21,249 bases of DNA. Source: Planctomycetes bacterium RBG_16_43_13 (GTDB lineage Bacteria > Planctomycetota > MHYJ01). Of this stretch, positions 7,502 to 14,164 are shown in pieces. Every line of letters begins with the position of its first letter. The first letter of the stretch is position 1. The stretch spans positions 27,656 to 48,904 of the forward strand of contig MHYJ01000036.1 in NCBI GenBank assembly GCA_001828445.1. Direction: 5' to 3'. The notes under the pieces were generated by a model. It saw only the letters and a list, made by a program, of their open reading frames with translations, had not been told where the DNA came from and did not search any database. A program made the position numbers and the translations under genes.

Positions 7502-8890
7502 ATGTTCCAACTCCGGGATTATCAGACTGACATAATTCATCAGGCACGGGAGCTTATCAAGTCCGGTGTTAAGTCCATCCTCATCCAGTCCCCGTGCGGA
7601 AGTGGCAAAACGGCTCTAACCGCTCACATGATCGGTGCGGCGGCCAGTAAGGGGATCCCATCATTTTTCATCGTCCATCGCAGGGAATTATTATACCAGT
7701 CTGCCAAAACATTCGATGAGGTAGGCATTCAGCACGGTTTCATAGCCTCCGGCTTCCCGGCTGACCCAAGGCCGCTTGTTCAGATCGCATCCATACAAAG
7801 CCTCGCCCGGAGATTAGATAAGGTTAAAACGCCTAAATTGATCGTCTGGGATGAGTGCCATAGGATAGCGTGCAAATCCTGGTCTGCCGTACACGCACAT
7901 TACCCCGATGCTATCCATATCGGACTTACAGCGACTCCTTGTCGGCTGGACGGCAAGGGGCTGGGTGACTGGTTTGCTACCCTGATCCGGGGGCCCACTG
8001 TATCAGCGTTAATCACACAAGGCTACCTATCCCCCTATAAGGCATACGCTCCCACCACGATAAGCACCGAGGGATTGCACACGAAAATGGGGGATTACGT
8101 TACAAATGAAATCGTGAAACTCGTTGATAAACCTACCATAACTGGGGATGTTATTGCCCACTATAAGCGGTTGGCACCCGGTAAGAGGGCATTGATATTT
8201 TGCGCATCCATAAAGCATTCCGCTCATGTGGTGGAGCAGTTTAATCTTGCTGGTATACCGGCTGAACACGTAGACGGTGAGGCGGATAAATCTACCAGGG
8301 ATGCGGCCATGAAGCGGTTTCAGGAAGGCAAAACTCTCATAATAAGCAACGTGGAATTATTCGGGGAAGGGCTGGATATCCCCTCCATAGAGGCAGTGAT
8401 CCTGTTACGGATGACGCAGTCACTTGGGTTGGCATTGCAGCAGATAGGTCGGGTATTACGTCCCGGAATAGGGAAAACAGCGATAATACTGGATCACGTC
8501 GGGAATTTACAGCGTCACGGCCTCCCGGACGAAGACCGGAAATGGTCACTTTCCGGCAGGGAGCATAATAAGTCAGGCAAATCTCAGGACGCACCTGTTA
8601 GAACCTGCCCAAAATGCTTTGCCGTAATGAAGGCAGCAATGGTAAGGTGTAAGTATTGCGGCCATATATTCGAGGTCGAATCCAGGGAGGTTTTAGAACG
8701 TGAAGGCGAGTTGGTAGAGGTTGACAAGGAGTTATTAAGGCGGGAGCGGATGAGGGAGCAGGGACGGGTGAATGGGTTTGAGGAGTTGGTGGCATTGGGG
8801 AAGCAGAGAGGGTATAAGCATGCGTATATGTGGGCAAGGAATGTAATGCAGGCACGGCAGGCGAAACAGGCGAGGAGGAGGCAGGGGTGA
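7502..8890 (+). CDS. Superfamily 2 DEAD/DEAH-box helicase with C-terminal zinc ribbon (462 aa)
   Basis: An ATP-dependent nucleic-acid helicase or translocase of the ResIII/DEAD type. In order: LRDYQ at residues 4-8, Walker A PCGSGKT (31-37), Walker B box DECH (117-120), motif III-like LTATP (142-146), motif V near NVELFGEGLDIPS (283-295), and motif VI QQIGRVLRP (313-321). All the core residues are intact, so it should be active. A CPKC...CKYC zinc ribbon (369-386) and a charged tail follow. AAGGA (7491-7495) precedes the ATG. The stop overlaps the GTG start of the SNF2-methyltransferase gene, so the two are translationally coupled. In phages such helicases serve replication, recombination or restriction-like systems; this sequence alone does not choose between them. 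Confidence 0.9.
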   Translation: MFQLRDYQTDIIHQARELIKSGVKSILIQSPCGSGKTALTAHMIGAAASKGIPSFFIVHRRELLYQSAKTFDEVGIQHGFIASGFPADPRPLVQIASIQSLARRLDKVKTPKLIVWDECHRIACKSWSAVHAHYPDAIHIGLTATPCRLDGKGLGDWFATLIRGPTVSALITQGYLSPYKAYAPTTISTEGLHTKMGDYVTNEIVKLVDKPTITGDVIAHYKRLAPGKRALIFCASIKHSAHVVEQFNLAGIPAEHVDGEADKSTRDAAMKRFQEGKTLIISNVELFGEGLDIPSIEAVILLRMTQSLGLALQQIGRVLRPGIGKTAIILDHVGNLQRHGLPDEDRKWSLSGREHNKSGKSQDAPVRTCPKCFAVMKAAMVRCKYCGHIFEVESREVLEREGELVEVDKELLRRERMREQGRVNGFEELVALGKQRGYKHAYMWARNVMQARQAKQARRRQG

Positions 8891-11085
8891 ACTACGAAGC
8901 GTTTTTACAGAAAAAGATTAAAAAGCATATTCTGAGTGGGTTTGATATAGACGAAGACATGCTGAATAGATATTTATTTCCATTTCAGAAATACATTGTC
9001 AAGAAATCGTTAAGTGCTGGTAAATATGCGGTTTTTGCAGATTGCGGCCTTGGTAAAACTCTAATTCAGCTTGAATGGGCAAATCAAGTATCTGCATATA
9101 CCGGCAAGTCAGTCTTAATCTTGACCCCATTGGCGGTATCAGGACAGACTATCCAAGAAGGGCAGAAGTTTGGAATTGAAGTTGTCCGGTATGACGGAGG
9201 CGATAAGCCGATACAAATCACTAATTATGAGCAATTAGATAACATAGATTGCAATTTATTTGCAGGGATTGTCCTTGACGAAAGTTCAATACTTAAAAAT
9301 TATACAGGGAAATATAAGCGACAAATCATAAGTGAATTTGAATATACTCCATATAAGTTGGCATGTACGGCAACTCCGGCACCAAACGATCTTAATGAGA
9401 TCGGCAATCATTCCGAGTTCCTCAATGTCATGGACTCTACCGACATGCGTATGAGATGGTTTATCCGTGATGAAGGTATGAATAATTACAGATTGAAAAA
9501 TCATGCAACAAAAGAATTTTTCGGGTGGATTGCATCATGGTCATCGGTGTTAAGGTTTCCATCTGATATAGGGTTTATACAAGACGGTTTCGACCTTCCA
9601 GCACTAAATTATCTTGAATTAATGATTGAAACTGACAAAAAAGATAATGGGAAATTATTTAATGATGGAATTGTGAATGCTACAAACTTCAATAAAGAGC
9701 TAAGATTATCAATCATTAAGAGAATGGCGCAGGTACAGGAAATCGTAAATAATAGTACTGAGCCGTTCATAATATGGGTTAACCAAAATGTAGAGGCGGA
9801 TTATATCAAGAAGTTGGTTCCTGACAGCGTTGAGGTCCGGGGGAGTGAACCTCCTGACGTCAAGGAATCTAAGTTAACTGGTTTTGCTAACGGAGAATTC
9901 CGAGTATTAATTACAAAGAAAAAGATTGCCCAGTTTGGATTAAATTATCAGCATTGCAATAATCAGATATTCGCAGCGATGGACTTCAGTTTTGAGGCTC
10001 TATACCAGGCAATCAGGAGGTCTTATCGTTTTGGTCAGAAGCGGGCGGTCAATATATATTTGGTGACGATAGATACAATGAGGAATGTCATAGACATTAT
10101 TGACAAAAAACAAAAGGAGTTTGATAAGATGATGAAAGAAATCTCTAAGGAAGTGAATAGCATTAAACATAATTTAGTAATGGATTATGAACATAGGGAA
10201 ACAAGGACAGATGATTACCACATTATAAATGCCGATTGTGTGGAAGCAATGAAGAGTATTCCAGATAATAGTGTTCATCTATCAGTATTCAGTCCTCCAT
10301 TTTCTACGCTATATACATACTCAAATAACCTTCGAGATATGGGGAATTGTGAAAACGGGGAAGAGTTCCTGCATCAATCAGAATATATGCTGATTGAATT
10401 ATATCGGATAACTAAACCTGGGCGCCTGGTTTGTGTGCATACAAAAGACTTAGCGGTCTATAAAAACAGTTCTGGCTATACTGGACTATATGATTTTACA
10501 GCAGACTATCATAGATTAATGGAGTCAGTGGGATTCAAGTATCATAGCAAGGTGACGATATGGACTGATCCTGTATTGGAGATGCAGAGAACGAAGACTC
10601 AGCGGCTATTGTATAAGCAGGTTACGTCTGACAGCTCTTACTCTGGTATAGGTTGTCCTGAATACGTTACCATTTTTCGGAAATGGGAAGGCAATGAAGA
10701 AGATTGGGAACCGATAAGCGAGTTAAATAAAAGCAATTTCGACCTTGATACGTGGCAGAAATGGGCAAGTCCGGTATGGATGGATATATTAAGGACTGAT
10801 GTATTGAACGATTATCGTGGGGCAAGGGAGTCAGCAGACGAAAAGCATATCTGCCCGCTGCAGCTTGGAGTTATTGAAAGGTGCATTGCGTTATGGAGCA
10901 ATAAGGACGATGTAGTATTTACGCCATTCATGGGTATAGGTTCAGAGGTCTATCAGGCCGTAAAGATGGGGCGCTATGGTTTAGGTATTGAACTGAAGCA
11001 ATCATATTATAATTGTGCGAAACAAAACCTAATGGATTTGTCTGTGCAGAAAAATCAGATGGACATTATGGAACTATGCCAATGA
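8887..11085 (+). CDS. SNF2-type helicase fused to a beta-class DNA N-methyltransferase (732 aa)
   Basis: The frame opens at 8830, but the GTG at 8887 is preferred: it has AGGAGGAGG at 8873-8881 and a GTGA overlap with the helicase stop. Residues about 30-415 are an SNF2-like ATPase: Walker A ADCGLGKT (51-58), box II LDESS (130-134), CTATPAPND (160-168), and motif VI QAIRRSYRFGQ (374-384). Residues about 440-720 are an amino-methyltransferase: catalytic SPPF (469-472) comes before the SAM-binding motif FTPFMGIGS (678-686), the order of the beta class. SPP(F/Y) is more usual for N4-cytosine than N6-adenine enzymes, but the base is not certain. Helicase-methyltransferase fusions are known in phages (P1 DarB is a much larger one). 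Likely roles are modification of phage DNA or protection from restriction. Confidence 0.85.
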   Translation: MNYEAFLQKKIKKHILSGFDIDEDMLNRYLFPFQKYIVKKSLSAGKYAVFADCGLGKTLIQLEWANQVSAYTGKSVLILTPLAVSGQTIQEGQKFGIEVVRYDGGDKPIQITNYEQLDNIDCNLFAGIVLDESSILKNYTGKYKRQIISEFEYTPYKLACTATPAPNDLNEIGNHSEFLNVMDSTDMRMRWFIRDEGMNNYRLKNHATKEFFGWIASWSSVLRFPSDIGFIQDGFDLPALNYLELMIETDKKDNGKLFNDGIVNATNFNKELRLSIIKRMAQVQEIVNNSTEPFIIWVNQNVEADYIKKLVPDSVEVRGSEPPDVKESKLTGFANGEFRVLITKKKIAQFGLNYQHCNNQIFAAMDFSFEALYQAIRRSYRFGQKRAVNIYLVTIDTMRNVIDIIDKKQKEFDKMMKEISKEVNSIKHNLVMDYEHRETRTDDYHIINADCVEAMKSIPDNSVHLSVFSPPFSTLYTYSNNLRDMGNCENGEEFLHQSEYMLIELYRITKPGRLVCVHTKDLAVYKNSSGYTGLYDFTADYHRLMESVGFKYHSKVTIWTDPVLEMQRTKTQRLLYKQVTSDSSYSGIGCPEYVTIFRKWEGNEEDWEPISELNKSNFDLDTWQKWASPVWMDILRTDVLNDYRGARESADEKHICPLQLGVIERCIALWSNKDDVVFTPFMGIGSEVYQAVKMGRYGLGIELKQSYYNCAKQNLMDLSVQKNQMDIMELCQ

Positions 11086-11285
11086 TATGGCTTCTAACTG
11101 CCATTTCACTTTTGGGGGTAATTCTTAATATTAGGAAAGATCATAGAGCATTTTACTGTTGGAGTTTTACTAATTTAAGTTGGGCCGTAATTGACTACCG
11201 TGCAGGATTACCTGAGCAGGCGGTATTGTTTGCGATATATTTCCTGCTGGCTTTATATGGATTATATGAGTGGAGTTGCAAGTGA
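11082..11285 (+). CDS. Small two-span membrane protein, PnuC-like (67 aa)
   Basis: The start at 11082 is chosen for its ATGA overlap with the upstream stop; an ATG at 11076 is also possible, and neither has a strong ribosome site, which suggests coupled translation. Two hydrophobic spans are seen, MIWLLTAISLLGVILN at the N-terminus and AVLFAIYFLLALYGLYEW at the C-terminus, with a charged loop (IRKDHRAF...DYRAG) between. The pattern resembles small phage proteins related to part of the nicotinamide riboside transporter PnuC, though it is far too short to be a complete transporter. Its place between a methyltransferase and a nuclease gene is odd for a metabolic protein. The role is unknown. Confidence 0.65.
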   Translation: MIWLLTAISLLGVILNIRKDHRAFYCWSFTNLSWAVIDYRAGLPEQAVLFAIYFLLALYGLYEWSCK

Positions 11286-11638
11286 CCAAACCTGAATCCG
11301 AAGCCGCCATTATGCGGGCCATACAGATCGAGGCCAGTAAGCATGGCTGGCGTTTTTTTCGCAACAGTTGTGGACAAGCCATCACTGCATCAGGCAATAT
11401 AATCCGGTTCGGGCTGGCAAATCCGGGTGGCAGTGACCTAATCGGCTGGGTGCCTGTGACGATTACACCTGATATGGTGGGTTCCAAGGTGTGTATTTTT
11501 ACAGCCATAGAGGTCAAGCGGCCCAAAAAGAAGCCGACTCAGTCTCAGGCTGACTTCATTGAGGCGGTTAAAAAGGCTGGTGGTATTGCGCTGGTGGCGT
11601 GCTCGGTGGAAGAAGTTTTGGAGGGGTTGAAAAGATGA
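11282..11638 (+). CDS. VRR-NUC domain nuclease (118 aa)
   Basis: A small PD-(D/E)XK-superfamily nuclease of the VRR-NUC type, usually found as stand-alone phage enzymes and fused in eukaryotic FAN1. The GTG at 11282 is favoured (GGAG at 11272-11275 and a GTGA overlap); an in-frame ATG at 11270 would add four residues. Visible catalytic elements are E6, NPGGSDLIG (48-55, with the acidic residue D52), IEVK (76-79, the E-x-K core) and a Q-rich motif TQSQADFI (86-93). The length is typical of the single-domain family. Structure-selective cleavage of branched DNA is known for relatives and is inferred here. It lies between the membrane protein and the C5-methyltransferase-like gene in a coupled block. 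Confidence 0.85.
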   Translation: MTKPESEAAIMRAIQIEASKHGWRFFRNSCGQAITASGNIIRFGLANPGGSDLIGWVPVTITPDMVGSKVCIFTAIEVKRPKKKPTQSQADFIEAVKKAGGIALVACSVEEVLEGLKR

Positions 11639-12213
11639 AAGTATTGGTCGGGTGTGAATTTAGTGGAATTGTAAGGCAGGCATTCATAAATAAAGGTCAT
11701 GATGCCTGGTCATGTGATTTATTGCCCGCAGATGATAATAGCATTTATCATATCAAGGGCGATGTATTGCAAGTGCTTAATGCTGGATGGGATCTGGCAA
11801 TATTTCATCCGCCATGCACACATCTTGCGGTATCCGGGGCAAGATATTTCAGGAATAAACAAAAAGAACAAGAAGATGCTCTTGCATTTGTCCGAATATT
11901 ACTTAGCGCACCGATTCCAATGATTGCACTGGAAAATCCTGTAAGTATTATTTCAACTCAAATAATGAAACCAAGTCAGATAATACAACCGTGGCAATTT
12001 GGGCATGAAACGACAAAGGCGACATGTTTATGGTTAAAAAATCTACCGTTATTGCAACCCACTAAAATCGTCAACAAGGGTGAACGGAGATACTATAGTA
12101 GCGGGAAATCCTCTCCATTATGGCATGCTAAAAGCGGGGGTGGATGCGGACATAAAAGGAGCATTACATTCCAAGGTATCGCAACGGCAATGTCGGAGCA
12201 GTGGCTATGCTAA
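11635..12213 (+). CDS. Short C5-cytosine-methyltransferase-like protein (192 aa)
   Basis: Begins with ATGA overlapping the nuclease stop. The order of motifs resembles DNA C5-cytosine methyltransferases: SAM-binding VLVGCEFSG (residues 3-11), an acidic WSCDLLP after it, GDVL, a catalytic-like HPPC (PC with the nucleophilic cysteine), and ALENP in the place of ENV. A C-terminal FQGIATAMSEQW segment resembles the closing motif near the SAM site. At 192 residues it is about half the usual size and lacks an obvious target-recognition domain, so either specificity comes from elsewhere or the reaction differs. This short family is common in phages and often labelled DNA methyltransferase. A remnant of a second copy lies at 20144-20224. 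Its end overlaps the zinc-finger gene by seven bases. Confidence 0.75.
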   Translation: MKVLVGCEFSGIVRQAFINKGHDAWSCDLLPADDNSIYHIKGDVLQVLNAGWDLAIFHPPCTHLAVSGARYFRNKQKEQEDALAFVRILLSAPIPMIALENPVSIISTQIMKPSQIIQPWQFGHETTKATCLWLKNLPLLQPTKIVNKGERRYYSSGKSSPLWHAKSGGGCGHKRSITFQGIATAMSEQWLC

Positions 12214-12692
12214 AACCTGACATCCTAACAATCCTCGCCCATGAAGGCATCACCCTGAAACGTAATTTCGTTTCTTGCGTCTTCCACGAGGAGAAAACCG
12301 CATCGCTCAGGGTGTATCCAGCAAGTAATTCATACTATTGTTACGGGTGTAATTCCGGCGGCGATTCCATAGACTTCATCATGCGACTTAAAAATCTATC
12401 CTATAAGGAAGCATTGCAATACCTTAACCTGAAACCTCAGCCTCCCACGAAGCGGGATATCGAGAAGCGAAAACTGATAGCAAAATACAACGACTGGCAA
12501 AAAACGTATCATGGCGAATTATGTGCCTTATACCGTACAATCCGGAATCATAAGCAATCAGTGACCACGATAGACAACATCAACCCTGCCGCATATCACG
12601 CCGAGCCGTTAATCGAACACCGTCTGGATATATTTATGAGGGATAATCGTGACGAGAAGCTAAGCCTGTATAGGGAGGTGATGTGTGGATGA
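12207..12692 (+). CDS. CHC2 zinc-finger primase-like protein without TOPRIM (161 aa)
   Basis: Start at ATG 12207, with GGAG at 12195-12198; a GTG at 12201 would be too close to that site. Residues 24-48 form the CHC2 zinc finger of DnaG-type primases: C24, H27, C45 and C48, followed by GGDSIDFIMRLKNLSYKEALQYL, the family's usual continuation. That domain reads the template in primases. The remaining 80 residues are charged and contain no TOPRIM catalytic motif, so this is not a complete primase. The VapE-type helicase follows at once (overlap of eight bases), a pairing seen in many temperate phages and islands; the pair probably acts in replication initiation. Whether priming uses a host or another phage enzyme is unknown. 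Confidence 0.85.
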   Translation: MLKPDILTILAHEGITLKRNFVSCVFHEEKTASLRVYPASNSYYCYGCNSGGDSIDFIMRLKNLSYKEALQYLNLKPQPPTKRDIEKRKLIAKYNDWQKTYHGELCALYRTIRNHKQSVTTIDNINPAAYHAEPLIEHRLDIFMRDNRDEKLSLYREVMCG

Positions 12693-13938
12693 GCCAGGAT
12701 ATAGTGAAGGCGAAGAGTTATTCAGCATCGAACACCCAAAAAAACAGAAAATCCCGGCATCCCAATTCGGCCTGTGGGAATCACTGGGCCTGACAAAGGG
12801 AGATACAGGATATCCACGAGCCAACATACACAATGTCATGCTGGTATTGGAGAATCATCCAGACCTGCAAAATATAATCTGGTACGATGTATTCCACGAT
12901 AAATGCTTCACCCGGTGGCAATCGGACAGAACAGAGGAGTGGAGCGACGACTACGATGTAAAACTCACCAGATACATACAAGATACTATCGGGATTCACA
13001 ATATAAACGATAGAGTAGTCACTAAAGCCTGTAAAGCCCACGCAAAAAACCAGAAGCGTAACGAGCCCCGGCAATGGATGGATCAATTACAGTGGGATGG
13101 TATAGAGCGCATCCACGATTTCATGTCCGACTGCATGGGGGCCTCTGAAAATAATTATGTTCGTGCTGTATCAGGTAATTTCTGGATTGCTATGGTGGCG
13201 AGGATATTCCGGCCCGGATGCAAATTCGACAATATGATTGTCCTTGAAGGCTCTCAAGGGGTTTTTAAATCAAGTGCCTTGAACCTGATAGGTGGTAACT
13301 GGTTTGCTGAAATACATGAAAGCGTGCAACATAAGGATTTTTATTTGACAATACAGGGGAAACTATTGCTGGAAATATCAGAGTTGGGGGCGTTTAATAG
13401 AGCGGAAATAGAGCGTATTAAGCATGTTATCTCATGCCCGGACGATCGGTTTAGAACACCGTATGAATCCTCAGCGCAGGATCATCCGAGGTCGTGTGTC
13501 TTTGTCGGGACGACGAATGAGGACGAGTATTTGCGGGACACCAGCGGGGGTAGACGGTTCTGGCCGATTAAGGTCGGGTGTATCCAGCTTGATATAATCA
13601 AGGAAAACCGAAATCAGTATTTTGCCGAGGCGGTGGCTAAATTTAAGGCAGGGGCCTCGTGGTGGGAAGTACCGGAAGATGCCGCAAAGGAAGAGCAGGA
13701 GTCCAGGCGGCAGTCAGACGTATGGGAATCGGTGATAGACCGATACATAGACCGTAATGGCTTGGATGAGGTGGATATCGCCGACATCTTGGTTGATGTG
13801 CTTAAGGTAGACGTTGGCAAGCAGTCCAAACTGGATCAGTTACGGGTTTGTAGCGCAATGAGGGCGTTAAAATGGAAGCGGATACAGAAAAGAATTAGGG
13901 ATAAACGGGTTTATGTCTGGGTGAGGGAGGAATCATGA
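12685..13938 (+). CDS. VapE-family (virulence-associated E) replication helicase/ATPase (417 aa)
   Basis: The GTG start at 12685 has GGGAGG six bases upstream. Residues 1-180 are a helical N-terminal region. The ATPase core follows: Walker A GSQGVFKSS (189-197), Walker B-like KLLLEISEL (226-234), a sensor stretch CVFVGTTN (271-278), and an arginine-rich TSGGRRFWPI (286-295) as expected for the arginine finger. This order matches the VirE/VapE family, found in prophages and pathogenicity islands as a replication helicase or initiator. No primase catalytic motif is seen in the N-terminal part. The C-terminal 100 residues look like a small winged-helix region. It pairs with the CHC2 protein upstream and overlaps the next small gene by ATGA. 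Confidence 0.88.
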   Translation: MDEPGYSEGEELFSIEHPKKQKIPASQFGLWESLGLTKGDTGYPRANIHNVMLVLENHPDLQNIIWYDVFHDKCFTRWQSDRTEEWSDDYDVKLTRYIQDTIGIHNINDRVVTKACKAHAKNQKRNEPRQWMDQLQWDGIERIHDFMSDCMGASENNYVRAVSGNFWIAMVARIFRPGCKFDNMIVLEGSQGVFKSSALNLIGGNWFAEIHESVQHKDFYLTIQGKLLLEISELGAFNRAEIERIKHVISCPDDRFRTPYESSAQDHPRSCVFVGTTNEDEYLRDTSGGRRFWPIKVGCIQLDIIKENRNQYFAEAVAKFKAGASWWEVPEDAAKEEQESRRQSDVWESVIDRYIDRNGLDEVDIADILVDVLKVDVGKQSKLDQLRVCSAMRALKWKRIQKRIRDKRVYVWVREES

Positions 13939-14114
13939 AATGTAAATCGTGTGACAAGGAAATTGTATTTTTAAAAACAAGGAACGGCAAAATCATCCCG
14001 ATTAATGCAGAAACGATTCAGGGTAAAGAAACTTATTATGACCATAAAATAGGGCATATATCGCATTTCAGGGATTGCCCTGCCGCTAACTCTTACAGGA
14101 ATAAAATTACTTAA
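13935..14114 (+). CDS. Small zinc-finger protein (59 aa)
   Basis: A 59-codon gene that is easily missed because of its length. It has GAGGGAGG at 13923-13930 and an ATGA overlap with the helicase stop. The protein begins MKCKSCDKEIVFLKT, giving a CxxC pair at residues 3 and 6, and ends with HISHFRDCP, giving a histidine pair and a cysteine, so one zinc site is likely. The order CxxC, a GK(I/M)xP turn and SHFxxCP is familiar from a widespread family of tiny phage proteins of unknown function. It is followed by 50 non-coding bases that hold a promoter, so it closes the first part of the early operon. Confidence 0.75.
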   Translation: MKCKSCDKEIVFLKTRNGKIIPINAETIQGKETYYDHKIGHISHFRDCPAANSYRNKIT

Positions 14115-14129
14115 CATGAATAATAGTGC

Positions 14130-14158
14130 TTGACAAGTAGTTATAGAGGGTGTATACA
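14130..14158 (+). promoter_or_regulatory. Sigma70-type promoter just before the nuclease-fusion gene
   Basis: TTGACA (14130-14135, perfect), a 17-base spacer, and TATACA (14153-14158, four of six). A start about seven bases past the -10 would fall on the A of the ATG at 14165, giving a leaderless message. A GTGCT/AGCAC inverted repeat (14126-14130/14160-14164) brackets the promoter. Confidence 0.5.
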
Positions 14159-14164
14159 TAGCAC

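Noticed and set aside
8830..8886. N-terminal extension of the SNF2-methyltransferase
   Set aside because: The 19 extra residues overlap the helicase end; the GTG at 8887 has the better ribosome site and overlap.
11170..11526. Minus-strand 118-codon frame
   Set aside because: Antisense of the PnuC-like and VRR-NUC genes, both of which have recognisable protein motifs.
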